DNA from: Diaporthe sp. PMI_573
Lineage: Eukaryota > Ascomycota > Sordariomycetes > Diaporthales > Diaporthaceae
Length of the DNA: 64,000 bases
NCBI GenBank assembly: GCA_021399435.1
Contig: JAJTUP010000053.1
Span: forward strand, 186,001-250,000
Direction: 5' to 3'
Shown: piece after piece, positions 45,587 through 56,987 of the stretch
How positions within the stretch are numbered: position 1 is the first letter of the stretch
Layout of the letters: each line of letters starts with the position of its first letter
Translations under genes and position numbers: made by a program
Notes under the pieces: generated by a model
What the model was told of the DNA's origin: nothing
What the model saw: the letters and a program-made list of their open reading frames with translations, nothing else
The model's database searches: none

Positions 45587-47093
45587 TCAGGGGCGTCCAA
45601 ACGCAGAGGGCCGAGCCCCAAGACGCGCTCTCAATATGTCAGGCTCTCCGCCATCTTCTCCCTCGTGGTCAAGGGCGATGTCGTACTCCTCAAGATCAGA
45701 CGCGTTGCCGGTGCGGTACTGGTACGCAGCCCGGTTGTATTCGTCTTCTGAGTCGACCTCCTCATCTGGATAGTCTGCCGCGTAGTAATCCTCGGCTATG
45801 AGAGGGTTAGTAAAGTCAACTTTTGACGAGCCTTCTGGGTCAACAATTGAGTCCTGGGCCTACCATTCTCGTCCTCGTCGTCCTCGGGCCACTCATCGTC
45901 GCTATCGCCCTCCTCGCCGAAGAAGAAATCCACGTCAGGCTCATTGTCAAAGACTAGCAGCCCGACCCTCTCTGGGTCTAGGTCCTTGCCCAAGCTCTCG
46001 GCCGCAACACGAACATAGGTCTCGATGACGTACTCATCGTCACTGAGGCTCTCATAATCCTCCGCGGTCGGCATAGTTGGTGCAGTGTCTGTTTGCATAG
46101 CAGAAAGCTCTGGATGACGCTCCGCATAGCGCTTCACGGGAGCCTTTGGCTTGAACTTGGACGACTGGGGCGACATGGCTGAAGACGCCTTCCTTGCTGC
46201 TGCTGCTGCTGCGTCCTTCTGGTCGCGTTCTGCGGTTCTAGCTAGGTTCTCACCAATTTGCTGCATGACGAATTCGTTCATAGTCCGAGTGAGTTCGTCC
46301 ATGTCTGAATCCTGTTCTTTCTGGAGCGACTCTGGAACATCCCTCTTCACCACGGGCGTGTGCCTGCCTTCCGTCCTCTTCCGGTCTGAGCCGGGTAGCT
46401 TCTGTTTCTTCACAGACGAGCTATCCTCAGAAGCCCCAGCTTTCCCTAGGCTCTTGGCCGTCGGCAAATTGTCCACGTCGGTCATTTGTACATCTTCGGT
46501 CCTCGTCCTCTTGTGACCGCGCTCCACGAAAACAGTCGTCGGTGTCTTATACCGCGACCTCTTCCCGGTGGTTACACCTGGACTGAAAAGAGGCGAGGGG
46601 ACAAGTGAACGTCGGGACATGTGGAATCGACGTGGTTCCGTAGCGGACTGAGATTTGGACACGCTGTCTGCCGTTGCTGGCGTATTAGGGGCGGCGGGTG
46701 CCTCTTTCTGTGGTTTTGGGAGGTTCTGCGCCGACGTATCTGGCTTGGGCTCTTGCGAGCGATTGCGCATTTCGGCATTGCGTTTCTCGTCGCCGGGCTT
46801 GGATGCATGGATCGTAGGCAGGAGGCCACTGGATAGTTTGCTACCGACGCTACTCTCGTTGTCGGCGGGAACCTGGGTCCTCCGCTGATAGACGAAGGCA
46901 TCGCCTCGTGGTCGCTTTCTGTCGCCATCGACACCTTTGGGCGAGAGTCAGTATGATGAAACCGACAGCAAGGCAGAAGATGCGATGGATGTTACGGACG
47001 AAGGTAGTCGACGATGCCGTCATCGTCGTCATCGGCAGCCTTGCGCTTCTTCACCAGGCGCTTGACCTGGATGATTTCAGGCGGAATGGACAT
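45587..47093 (-). CDS. IWR1: Iwr1-type RNA polymerase II nuclear-import factor, three exons
   Basis: Exons 47093-47000, 46934-45864 and 45795-45587 give 457 aa. The first exon encodes MSIPPEIIQVKRLVKKRKA.. and splices to DYLRVDGDRKRPRG.. FVYQRR, a block conserved in Iwr1. This needs a GTCCGT donor; the better-looking GTAACA four bases on would shift the frame. The Iwr1 region at about 325-425 has DDEYVIETYVRV, VGLLVFDNEPDVDFFFGEE and, across the second intron (68 bp), DENAEDYYAADYPDEE. The middle is basic and disordered. In yeast, Iwr1 binds assembled Pol II in the cytoplasm and carries it into the nucleus through an N-terminal bipartite NLS; the Lys/Arg clusters in exon 1 fit that. It is divergent from the CBM48 gene. 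Confidence 0.9.
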
Positions 47094-48785
47094 GCTCGAA
47101 AGAAATGTGGCGCTGTCTTTTGGGATTGGGTATTTGCAACAGGAGCCAACAGGACCGGCGGGAGTCTCGTGCTGGAATGGTGGGGCAATGCGCCGAGGCT
47201 GAGGGAGTGTCAGTTCAAAGCGTTGGCTTTCTCGCAGCTTCCAGGCGGGCCAGGCTGGGGGAGGAAAAAAAAAGTGGTTCAGTCATTCGTGTGCAGGGAA
47301 TGTCAACAAGACCCCTGTCTTATCGTTATCGTACCCCTGCTCGCGAGGTGACGTAGCCATGTTGACTCCACAGAACAGCACACATTAGATCCATCCAGGT
47401 ACTGCCCATGTACCCGAGAGCTGAGGCAGTTGGGCAGACTGGTATCCATTACATCTGAGGCCGAAAAATATGAGCTCTTCACTACTGTGTAGAGCCATCT
47501 CGTGGTGTTTTCAGTCCCAGCTGGGTGGGTTTCGCTCCGTCTCGTTGGTCACGGACGATTGAATGTCAACAATTGGCGGGAACCTAGAGTTTCGACCTGT
47601 AGACTAACATGTGATTATGAGGTGCGGGCCCACAGGAGAAGTAGGCAGGTATTGAACAATAGCAATGATATGCCCTCTGCGCCAGGTTTGAGCACAGCCA
47701 TGGGTTTTGATTTTTGCATCTACGGAATAGCCCTCAGGTTATATACTACAGTGACACCAATGGCATGGCCTCAATAGCCTCATTCAACCCAGGGAGGGGA
47801 GGAGATGGGCGTTACACATATGTAGCAGTGTAGCTGCATGCTAGCTAGGCGCCGAACGAACCTTGGACGGTAGCTCCGTTGCAAACGGCTGACCAGCTGC
47901 AGCACGCAGAACCAATCACCGCCAGACGATGTAATAGTGACATGGAACCTTGCGATGGCGATGAGTGTAACAGATAGGCAAGACCTGGAACTCGGATCCC
48001 TAAATAGGTACAACAGCAGAATCCTGCACCGGCCGGCTACATTCATTATCTTGGTGCAGGCAGGCAGGACTCGGCACGCAGCATTCCAACAAACTGCAAG
48101 CCTCAGCCCACACTTGGCCTCAACCGTTTCGCCCGTCATTGGACCGCGTGAGATATGACAAAGCTCCGTGGTGATCAAGCTTGAGAGTTCTTGTCTTTGT
48201 CGCTCACCCATCTCCAGTGCCACCTACGGCCGGCTTCTTCAATCAATCAGTACCATCTGGTCTGAGCTTGCTGCGTATCGAGTACAACGCTGTACTTATC
48301 ACGCAGCTCCATAAACCGAGCTTGGAAGCCACTTTTTCACCCCATGCCCACCCCAGGAAAGCTGTCCGCCCCGCAAACCGAGTCCAAGGCGGGAAACAAG
48401 CTCGGGGCATAGCTCATGCGTCTGCAAAACGAGCTGATCAAGCCACTGCCCACCCGCCGCCCCCTCCCCCCAAGATTTCATCCTTCCCAACCGTCAGAAA
48501 TCTTCACCAGACATCATTCCTTGCCCTGTCGCAATTCACCTTCATCAGAGGACTGGTCATCTCCTCTTGCATCGTCTTCCAGGTCTGTTGACTGTGGAGG
48601 ACGGCACACTCGAAAGCCATCGGCCTAGATAGGCAAGCTTCCGCTCGTGCTCTCTGGTTTAGAAGCCCGCCTTCCCGACCCCGTCTCCTCGAAGCACCAT
48701 TACGGAGCACGCCAACAACGCGAGCGGTCATCTCTCCTGCACTACTTCCTCAATCCCATCATCATTCAATTGAGCGCACGTAACC
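47094..48785. promoter_or_regulatory. Divergent promoter region between IWR1 and the CBM48 gene
   Basis: 1.7 kb with start codons on both sides pointing outward. The right 500 bases are pyrimidine-rich (likely leader of the CBM48 gene). No further gene recognised. Confidence 0.5.
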
Positions 48786-51117
48786 ATGGCGGACACCAAA
48801 GTTCCTCTCACCATCACCTTCCGAGCACCTCAAACTCAGCCTCCGCTCTTCGTCGCCGGCACTTTCTCCCACCCGCAATGGGTGCCTCAGGAGATGGAAT
48901 ACACCACTGGCGAGGATGGAGGGTTCACCTTCTCCAAAGCCTTTGATGTTGAGCCAAACTCAAAAATTCAGTACAAGTTCCGCGTTGGCCCTGGAGATTG
49001 GTGGGTTCTTGATGAGGATGCACCCATTGGTATTTTCCCTGCCTCCACCATCCTCTCATCCCAGACTAACACTATACAGTGACCGACGAGGCGGGAAATA
49101 GAAACAACTTCATCGAGTCTCCATCTGCGGAAGAGACAAAGCCGGAGGAGCCAGTCCAACCCACAGACAATGACGACGACGTGCCGAGTACAGATCATGT
49201 CCAGCAGCCGCAACCGCAGTTGATTCCAAGACTGGAAGCTCTCAAAGAGGCCGAGGCGGTTGATCGATCGGCGACCAGCACTCCTGAGTATGCAAGAACT
49301 GCAGCAGAAGTTGCAGAGTCAGCTGCCCTAGTCGACCCGCCCACGCCCCAGCCGGAGGCAGCAGATGCCGTTGCCTCTAATCCGCCACAAGAGGCTGCTG
49401 ATACCGCAGCTGAGGTCGCTAATACAGCTGAGCAACTCGACAATGATTTGGTGAGCATTCTTCAGGCGCACCACTTGCTGGAACCAATCCCACTACCTTC
49501 CGGTCCTTGAATCTAATAACCCCACCAGGCTGAAGAACACACGGAGACGGTCGTACCTACTCACAAGACCATTTCGGACATCAAAGAGGACCTTCAGAAG
49601 AACGACCTTGATATCGCTGGGTTTAGCAACGATCATGAGCCAGCACCGTTGTTTGCCCGTACGTACATGCTCACCTCAGTCATTTCCCATCTGTGAAGGC
49701 TCACCTGTATTCATTGCAATCCGTTTCGGACTGACTAACACATGGCAGATGAATGTGCGGGCCTCTATGAAGACGACGAGATCCCAGGTGTACCGGAGGA
49801 CGAGCAACAAGCCAAGATTGTGAATGGTAAAGCTCATAACCAAGACAAGGAAGACTTTTCGGACCCAACGCTAGAGCGGTTCCCTTCATCGCGGAGTGAG
49901 ATACTTGCTGCTGTCAGAAAAGTCGAGACCGGTCTCAATGCCAATCAGACATTGAACGAGGGAGTCCCGCCATCCCCTATCTTCCGAACAAGAACCCGAA
50001 GCAGTGGTGAGGGCCAGGCAGAACATTACTCTCCCGAATCGAGCCCAGTGTCTTCCAAGGGGCCACAGCACTTGTCTCTGCCCCTGGCACAGCCGCAGGA
50101 GAATCTGAGCGAGCGTTCCCTCTCGGTGGTGTCTCTCGGTTCTATCGCCGAGGATGAGGAGGCTGACGCGCCAACGGCCGAAGAGATTGCACCAATCATC
50201 GAGCAGGCCGAAACTGCCGAGGAGGCTATCAAGGTGGCAAAGGATGCAGAGGGCGATGTTGCTCTTGATCCTGCAAGATCTGCCTCGCGGCCAGTAGTGA
50301 CTGTCCCAAGTCCATCGGTCAAGAATAACAATGACCTGATCTCTCCGGTCAGTGACGAGGATGAGGCCGTCGTGATCAAGGATGGTAAGGGAAAGGACAA
50401 GGACGTGGAAAATGGTCAGTCAGGCTACCTGACGCCGGAGAGAGCGGCGACTCCCAAGCCCGAGGAGCTTGACAGCCCGAGCGAGCCTGCCCCAAACACC
50501 GCGAGCCCGGTCGAAGAAGCAGCTCCAATGGCAGAACCCGAGCAGACAACCATGCCGGCGCCCCGAAGTCCAAAGATAGTTGTGTCAAAGGCCGAGGACA
50601 TAGAACCTCGAGAGGTGCTGGCCGAAGCACCAGCATCCAATGAGAACGGGCACAAGGTCATTCAGTCTCCCTCTTCCGGCGCTGGCCAGGAGGAAACTGG
50701 CTCTGGGAGCGAGCCGGCCGCAACTTCTTCTGCGATCGAGGATAGCCAGCCCTCGTCGTTGAAGAAGCGATCTGCTCCCCAGTCGGGTTCCAGGGATCGG
50801 TCTGGTACGCCGGCACCGATCCCCGACAATGACTGGGAGGCGGCCAAGAATGGGAACTGGTTCTCGGCCTTTTTCAGGTGGATCTTTGTCGACTGGGTTG
50901 GTGGTTTCGTCAGTAGGCTGTGTGGAAGCAGACGCAAGACTACGTAAGAAGCCACCCCCTGACACAAGACACTCCCATTGATGTTGTTCGTCTTAGACTT
51001 GTCACAACCGGCGTGGCCTTGGTCGCAATTGGAGCCGCTTGGCTTTGGAATATGAAGGGTGTTGATTTTGTTGAATTCAGGGAAGATGCATGGCGATTGT
51101 TACGGCGAGCAGATTGA
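48786..51117 (+). CDS. CBM48 (AMPK-beta-type) carbohydrate-binding protein with C-terminal membrane anchor, five exons
   Basis: Exons 48786-49029, 49080-49450, 49529-49658, 49749-50943 and 50997-51117 give 686 aa; introns are 50-90 bp. An N-terminal CBM48/early-set domain (about 5-85) has VPLTITFRAP, FVAGTFSHPQWVPQEM and KIQYKFRVGPGDWWVLD, as in AMPK beta, yeast Mdg1/Crp1 and plant relatives. Residues about 90-610 are acidic, Glu/Ala/Pro-rich and disordered. Near the C-terminus an aromatic segment (NWFSAFFRWIFVDWVGGF, about 620-637) and a hydrophobic helix (LVTTGVALVAIGAAWLW, about 648-664) precede a 22-residue tail, so the protein should be anchored with the CBM facing the cytosol. Yeast Mdg1 and Crp1 lack such an anchor as far as I know. 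Likely role: tethering glycogen or glycan to a membrane (inference). Confidence 0.85.
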
Positions 51118-51528
51118 TTTTGGTGATCCGCATCCAACTTGTTGGCAGATGTTCTTAGTCGGTGAAGGAGGCAGAGGCAGCTCGCCCAACATTGCGATAA
51201 TTGTTGCTTTTGTTTTCTGTTCATGGATGCATACTCAGGTAACATAGTGGGCGTCAAGTATGGTAGTATGAACACCAGGCATGTAGTGTAGGATGATAGC
51301 AAAGAATGCGATGGGTGCTATTTTGACGCGCGAGGAGACCCTGCTTGGGCCCCATTCTTTGATGTTTGTGACAGAGCCAGGCCCACACCGGCGTGTGGGG
51401 AACCTGGGTTCCGTGGCGTTGGATCTGCGACAGGGATACCACCTTGACCAAAAATTTCCAGAAGTTCGGTCCAGCTCAACTCTCTTTTCCCCGTCTCTGA
51501 CCTTCGCGCCCACGACTCCTGGCCGATA
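51118..51528. other. Short intergenic region
   Basis: 411 bp: 3' UTR of the CBM48 gene and promoter of MRH4. Nothing else seen. Confidence 0.5.
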
Positions 51529-53397
51529 TTGTCAGTCATGTTTGGCAAGGCACTCACGGAAAGCGTGTGCCCGCTTTGTCGGTTTGCGCTCGGCTCGACG
51601 AGGCCAGCGATACGAAATGCGGTCCCTCAGCCGTGGGCTGGCTACCGCTTCGCCTCGAGCTACAAACAAAAGCGCTCCACGCCCTCCCGGATGGTGCTGT
51701 CCGACAGCGTTACGCGCCGACGAGACGACGATGGCAGCAAGAAACCCCGGCGGAGAGCAGTCGACGGCCCCTTCTCGGGCATGAACAGAACCGTCGCAAA
51801 CATCGACCCCATGCGACGGATTGCACAGGCGCGCAAACGAGACAAGGACGAGAAAGCAACCAAGGAACGAGACGGTAAAGATGGAAAACCCAGGTTCAAG
51901 GCTCTGCGGATGCAACGGGCCCTGACATCCTTCAGCTACGGGCAGAGGATGAACCTCAAGGACCGCATGAAAGAGGTGGAAAGCTTCGACCAGTTTGACC
52001 TGCTGCCGGCGATCAAGGAGGGTGTTCTGAAGGACATGTTCAAGGACAAGGCCGAGATCCAGCCGACGCCGGTACAGAGGCTTGCAATCCCCGCTCTACT
52101 GGGCCAACAAATTGGTGCGCCCAGGCGCACGAAAACAAAACCTGTTCCCAGCGAAGCAAGGCAGGAATTCTTGCTGGCGGCCGAGACAGGATCTGGCAAG
52201 ACGCTGGCTTATCTGATCCCCTCAATCAACGCGATGAAGACGGCGGAGGCACAAGATGAGGACACCGCGGCGTATAACAAGCGGCTTGAGGAGGAGAAGG
52301 CGCTGCGGGCTGATCCGGCGTATAAGGGCAAGTCCTTGTTGGAGCCGCACCCTACTACGGCGCGGCCACGCGTCGTCATTTTGGTGCCGACCGCCGAGCT
52401 CGTCGACCAGGTGGGTGCGGTGGCCAAGAAGCTGTCACACTCGGTCAAGTTCAAGGTGGAGAAGATATCAGCCAACTTCGACGCCAAGGTCATCGAGCGC
52501 CGGATATACAGGCACGAGGGGCTGGACGTGGTGGTCGCCACACCTCACCTGCTGGCATCTATCGCAGAGTCCGACCCCAACGTCCTGTCGCGGGTGTCGC
52601 ACCTGGTCGTCGACGAGGCCGACTCGCTTCTCGACCGGAGTTTCAGCTCCGTGACGACGAGCATCATGGACCGGGCCATGCCCTCGCTCAGGCAGCTGAT
52701 TATGTGCTCGGCAACGATCCCCAAGAGGCTGGACAACTATCTGTCTACCAAATTCCCCAAGATGACCCGCATCGCGACGCCGAACCTGCACGCCATCCCC
52801 AGGCGGGTGCAGCTGGGCGTGATCGACGCGAGCAAGGACCCCTACCGCAACAACAAGAACCTGGCCTGCGCGGACGCGATCTGGTCGATCGGCAAGGGCG
52901 CCTCGATGCACGAGGGCGTGGTGCCGGGCGAGGTCGACGTGAAGCGCGTCATGGTCTTTGTCAACGAGCGGGAGAAGACGCAGGAGGTGGCCGACTTCCT
53001 CGTGTCCAAGGGCGTGGACGCCGTCGCCCTGCACCGCGACACGCCCGAGCAGCGGCAGAGCGAGATGCTGGCCACGTTCACGTCGCCGGTGCCCGTCAGG
53101 AGGCAAATGGATGACGTCGAGAGGACCAGCCCCGTCAAGGGCAAGAGGCATTTGGCGAACACAAAGGTCATCGTGGCAACGGACCTGGCGTCCAGGGGCA
53201 TCGACACTCTCGGCGTGAGGCACGTAGTCCTGTATGATGTGCCCCATACCACCATCGACTTCATCCACCGGCTGGGCCGGGTGGGCAGGAAGGGCACGCG
53301 CGGAGGCAGGGGTATCGTCATCGTCGGGAAGGATGACAGGAGAGATGTGGTTTCGGAGGTCAAGGAGAGCATGTTCATGGGCCAGGCGTTGCTGTAG
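51529..53397 (+). CDS. MRH4: Mitochondrial DEAD-box RNA helicase Mrh4
   Basis: Single exon, 622 aa. The first 50 residues are Arg/Ser/Ala-rich without acidic residues past the start (RPAIRNAVPQPWAGYRFASS), fitting a mitochondrial targeting sequence. Helicase motifs are in order: Q motif IQPTPVQRLAIPALLG, motif I AAETGSGKT (about 217), Ia LVPTAELVDQ, II VVDEADSLLD (about 360), III CSATIPK, V VIVATDLASRGID and VI HRLGRVGRKG (about 579). Two lineage-specific insertions are visible, one between the Q motif and motif I and one before motif V. Mrh4 acts in mitochondrial large-subunit ribosome assembly with 21S rRNA. An upstream in-frame Met at residue 1 versus Met4 is equally possible. Tightly packed between neighbours on the same strand. 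Confidence 0.92.
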   Translation: MSVMFGKALTESVCPLCRFALGSTRPAIRNAVPQPWAGYRFASSYKQKRSTPSRMVLSDSVTRRRDDDGSKKPRRRAVDGPFSGMNRTVANIDPMRRIAQARKRDKDEKATKERDGKDGKPRFKALRMQRALTSFSYGQRMNLKDRMKEVESFDQFDLLPAIKEGVLKDMFKDKAEIQPTPVQRLAIPALLGQQIGAPRRTKTKPVPSEARQEFLLAAETGSGKTLAYLIPSINAMKTAEAQDEDTAAYNKRLEEEKALRADPAYKGKSLLEPHPTTARPRVVILVPTAELVDQVGAVAKKLSHSVKFKVEKISANFDAKVIERRIYRHEGLDVVVATPHLLASIAESDPNVLSRVSHLVVDEADSLLDRSFSSVTTSIMDRAMPSLRQLIMCSATIPKRLDNYLSTKFPKMTRIATPNLHAIPRRVQLGVIDASKDPYRNNKNLACADAIWSIGKGASMHEGVVPGEVDVKRVMVFVNEREKTQEVADFLVSKGVDAVALHRDTPEQRQSEMLATFTSPVPVRRQMDDVERTSPVKGKRHLANTKVIVATDLASRGIDTLGVRHVVLYDVPHTTIDFIHRLGRVGRKGTRGGRGIVIVGKDDRRDVVSEVKESMFMGQALL

Positions 53398-53879
53398 GCA
53401 TACTTATCGCGAGGATATACAATGGGTTGGATATACGGCGTAGCATTTGCATGGGCGTAGGTGGCGTCAACTAGTCACAGGCTTTGTACATCTCTTCTCC
53501 AGGCCCATGGAGAACAAAAGAGTAATTTACAGTCCAGGACTCGATCTCACTATTCAGCGAGGCCTTTCACCATCGTGGAAATGGGCGTCTTCGGCACCGA
53601 AAGGTTGAGGGCATCGGGAGACGGGGCCGGACTTAACAGCAAACGAGCAACAAAGTCCAGAACCCCCCCGGAATGCCCCGGTAACACCGGTGCCTTGTTC
53701 GGCAACTGACACGGCTGACGGCTGGGGGCTGCTTCACAATGTCACTTAAATATAGCTCAAGTACCACCCTCAAATACCTGATGCATTGGTCAATTGCAAG
53801 CTGCTGAATTGCACTAGCCTTACTGCCTGCATTGCGCTTTCAATTCACACAGTCTACAGAGGACAGCCCAAAGTTCAGG
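53398..53879. other. Short intergenic region
   Basis: 482 bp: MRH4 3' UTR and promoter of the dienelactone hydrolase gene. Nothing else recognised. Confidence 0.5.
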
Positions 53880-54801
53880 ATGTCTTGCAAGGCGTGCGAA
53901 GAACTGCCTCCTGTCTCCGCGGAATATGCCGAGAAGGGAAAGTGGGAGACAATCGACGGGTTGAAGACGTGTAAGTGAACAAATACCTCAACCCCGGGAG
54001 CCCGCAAGCGACCAAGATCTCACAGCCATCGCGACAGACGTGACGGGCCCGGCCAACGCCACCCGCGCGGTCATCGACATCTACGACGTCTTCGGGTTCG
54101 CCAACCAGACGCTACAGGGCGCCGACCGGCTATCGCAGCACATCGGGGACTGCCTTGTGTTCCTGCCGGACCTGCTCGAGGGCAACTACGTCAAGCCCGA
54201 GTGGTTGCCGGCCGACACGCCCGAGAAGGAGAAGCTGTTCGGGGAGTTCAGGGCCGGCGTCGGCAACGCGCAGAAGGCGGTCGCGAGGCTCCTTAGCCTC
54301 CGCAAGGAGGTCGGGGAGAAGTACCCGGGCGTGGAGGGCCATGTTGGTGTCGGGGGGCTGTGTTGGGGAGGAAAGATCTCCGTGCTGGCGTGCGGGCCTG
54401 GGAACGAGGGGACTGGCAGGAAGTTCAATGCCAGCTGGACGGCGCATCCCGGGTGAGTTTTCCCCCTGCAAATGCGACAAATACCTCTCTCCCTCTGTGT
54501 CTTCAGCAGGATATGAGGCTGATGACAGAATGCTTCCTGCAGCGCCCTCGACCCGGCCGACGGCGCGGCTCTGACTGTCCCGCACATCTGCCTCGCCTCC
54601 CCCGATGAGCCGGCCGAGGCTGTTGCTGAACTAAAGGAAATCCTGTCAAAGCCTGGTAAGATCGGCCATGTCGAGACCTATGGCCGACCCATGTTTCACG
54701 GCTGGATGGGTGCTCGCGCAAACCTGTCTGATGAGACGAATGCGAGGGAGTATGAGAGGGGATATAAGCAGGTTGCTGAGTTCTTGGCCAAGTATATCTG
54801 A
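53880..54801 (+). CDS. Dienelactone hydrolase family protein, three exons
   Basis: Exons 53880-53970, 54038-54452 and 54543-54801 give 254 aa, the usual length. Introns are 67 and 90 bp with GTAAGT and GTGAGT donors. Junctions give GLKTYVTGPANATRAV and TAHPGALDPADG. This is an alpha/beta-hydrolase with a Cys nucleophile: GVGGLCWGG places Cys at about 139, His221 lies in MFHGWMG, and the acid is likely Asp190 in ASPDEP. VIDIYDVFGF after strand 1 is typical. The N-terminus (MSCKACEELPPVSAEY) has three Cys and no signal peptide, so it is probably cytosolic. Bacterial members hydrolyse dienelactone in chlorocatechol breakdown; the role of the many fungal members, often linked to carboxyl-ester or aromatic metabolism, is not settled. 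Confidence 0.92.
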
Positions 54802-55285
54802 AAGTTCTCAAAGTAACACTTTTATGAGCGGATCAGTACAGTTTGGCAGAGCAAATTCCACGTACGTAAAATGGCTCAAACATTGACAGCAACGGAGGCT
54901 GAATGCAACATATGAACATGAAGAGCAAGTAAGATGTGACCTGAAACTATCTAGATACCGCATCACAGACTATAATAGAGGTCAAACGATGAGATCTCTT
55001 GAATGGCATCTAGCAGTGACTTACCATAAGTGAGTGTCCCATATATGATCTTTAGCGAGTATATACTATTCCCAAATGTCTGGGACCGGATCTGTACATA
55101 TGTGCTTCCTGTGTAAGTGGATTTACACGGTGGATGGAAATGGGTGGGGAACAGGTTGCAAGGGATATATGTGGGGAATCGTGGCTGGTGCGGTCTTGCT
55201 CCTCCAAAAGGCACGGCGCATTGCAGGTGCATCATTGTTCAGTTCTTTGCTCTCTGTCCATTTACAACACTTACACAGGGTCGCC
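54802..55285. other. Short intergenic region
   Basis: 484 bp, AT-richer on the left: 3' UTR of the hydrolase gene and promoter of the NSRP1-like gene. Confidence 0.5.
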
Positions 55286-56518
55286 ATGAGCAAGCCTGGT
55301 CTATCTTTCGGGCTCAATCTGGGCAAAAAGGCAGGCCCAGCCAAGCCCCGCCCTCCTGCACGAAAATCCGCGTTTGGTGGCGGTGACGACTCCGACGACG
55401 AGGCCCAACAGGCGTCCAAAAACGAAGAGACCATCCTGGAGCTTGACGGCTTCGCATCAGCACCAACAAGCACCACAGATGCTTCCGCATCGTCAAAACC
55501 AAAAAAGGGCAGGATACCACAGGAGCCACCCAAACTCAAATCCAAAGTCGATCCCAGCCGGCAATTCGGCGATCTCTCGTCTGCGCTCACCTCCAAGAAA
55601 TACGCCGAGGCGGCTGAGGCCCTCGACCCATCAGTCTATGACTACGATGCCGCGCACGATGTCATCGAAGCCGCCAAGAAACAGCGCGAGGCCGAGGTCA
55701 AGAAGGAGAATGCGCAACGTAAATCTCGGTACATGTCGGACGTGACCAAGGCGGCGGAGCAGCGCGAGAGGGACCGTTCTATCGCAGAGCTCAAGAAGAT
55801 CCAGAGGGAAAGGGAGGCCGAGGGCGACGAGTTTGCGGACAAGGAGAAGTTCGTCACGGAGGCTTACAAGCGGAAGCAGGAGGAGGACAGGATCGCCCAG
55901 GAGGAGGAGGCAAAGAGGGAAGAGGAAGAGAAAAAGAAGAACAAGTTTGGCGGCATGACCGGTTTCCACAAGGAGATGCTGGAGCGCGAGGACCAGCGCA
56001 GGGCGGAGATGGAGAAGATGGTTGCTCAGGCGGCTACGACGGGCGGGATTCCCAAAGTTGAAGAGCAAGGGCAGGACGAGGACAGAGCAGAGACCGACAA
56101 GGCACGCGAGATCAATGCGAAAGGGGGCTCCGTCATCGTCAACGAGGACGGTGAGGTCGTCGACAAGCGCCAACTGCTCACGGGGGGGCTCAACCTGGGC
56201 GCCAAGAAGAAGCCGGAGGCGCCCAAGGACCAGGGCCGCTCGTCGTCGGACTCGAGACCACGGGATCAGTCGAGGGGCCATTTTGCATCTGGGGGGAAGC
56301 AGGCCATGCGCGAGAGACAGACGCGCATGCTCGAGGAGCAGCTGGAACAGTCCCTCAAGAGGGCCCGCGAGGAGGAGGAGGAGGAGAGGAAGAAGGTCGA
56401 GCAGGAGACCAAGTCCAGGAAGACCGAATCGGACATATCGAGCGCCAAAGAGAGGTACCTTGCGCGTAAGAGGGCTGCGGAGGTGGCCAAGAAGAATGGC
56501 CAGCAGGACGGACCATAG
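55286..56518 (+). CDS. NSRP1/CCDC55-like nuclear speckle splicing-regulator homologue
   Basis: Single exon, 410 aa, starting MSKPGLSFGLNLGKK; the frame is open 70 codons further upstream but that part looks non-coding. A Gly/Lys/Pro N-terminus with an acidic patch precedes the conserved core at about 105-260. Key blocks are ALDPSVYDYDAAHD, SRYMSDVTKAAEQRERDR and EFADKEKFVTEAYKR. The core then runs into a highly charged Glu/Lys/Arg coiled coil. The C-terminal third is charged, with a second coiled coil (RMLEEQLEQSLKRAREEEEE). This arrangement matches the DUF2040 family that includes human NSRP1, a nuclear protein that influences alternative splice-site choice. Fungal members are little studied. 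Next gene (TIM13) converges on it. Confidence 0.87.
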   Translation: MSKPGLSFGLNLGKKAGPAKPRPPARKSAFGGGDDSDDEAQQASKNEETILELDGFASAPTSTTDASASSKPKKGRIPQEPPKLKSKVDPSRQFGDLSSALTSKKYAEAAEALDPSVYDYDAAHDVIEAAKKQREAEVKKENAQRKSRYMSDVTKAAEQRERDRSIAELKKIQREREAEGDEFADKEKFVTEAYKRKQEEDRIAQEEEAKREEEEKKKNKFGGMTGFHKEMLEREDQRRAEMEKMVAQAATTGGIPKVEEQGQDEDRAETDKAREINAKGGSVIVNEDGEVVDKRQLLTGGLNLGAKKKPEAPKDQGRSSSDSRPRDQSRGHFASGGKQAMRERQTRMLEEQLEQSLKRAREEEEEERKKVEQETKSRKTESDISSAKERYLARKRAAEVAKKNGQQDGP

Positions 56519-56987
56519 ACGGACAAGATTGATACCCCAAGAATTTTCCACAAGGATTTTGAATAGTGACGAGTTGTTCTATGTCTATCTCACTCAGCGT
56601 GCGACTTTATAAGCCGCGCTGGACCATGCTTGTATCAACGTAGTACACTCCGAGTTGCCTCGAAAGACGGGGCGTTCACGAGACCTCCTTGCTCCCGCCT
56701 GGCACGTAGCCATTCGCTGTCCCGATGGCATACGTCTCCTATATGTATCCCCAAGGACTGCCAGGTACTAACTTACACCTTTGTACCAGGAAACAGCCAC
56801 GTGAGGTTATCCCGCGGAGGTATCTCACTGCAGCTTATCCCACTGAAAGGGTGCACCGGCCAACTTTCTCGAGGGTACCTGTGTCCCCTGCGAATGGTGG
56901 TCGTGTACCTGCGATGCCAGCGCTGTCATCGCCAACGCCGCCCTTCCCCCAACCTGGGGGGCTCATAATCCGCTCCCAGCGTTTCTC
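56519..56987. other. Convergent intergenic region
   Basis: 469 bp between the NSRP1-like (plus) and TIM13 (minus) 3' ends. Nothing else seen. Confidence 0.5.

Noticed and set aside
52468..53268. 266-codon minus-strand frame opposite MRH4
   Set aside because: Shadow of the helicase gene produced by third-position GC bias.
55631..56551. 306-codon Leu-rich minus-strand frame that looks like a membrane protein
   Set aside because: It is the complement of the Glu/Lys-rich coiled coil of the NSRP1-like gene (GAG/AAG read as CTC/CTT).
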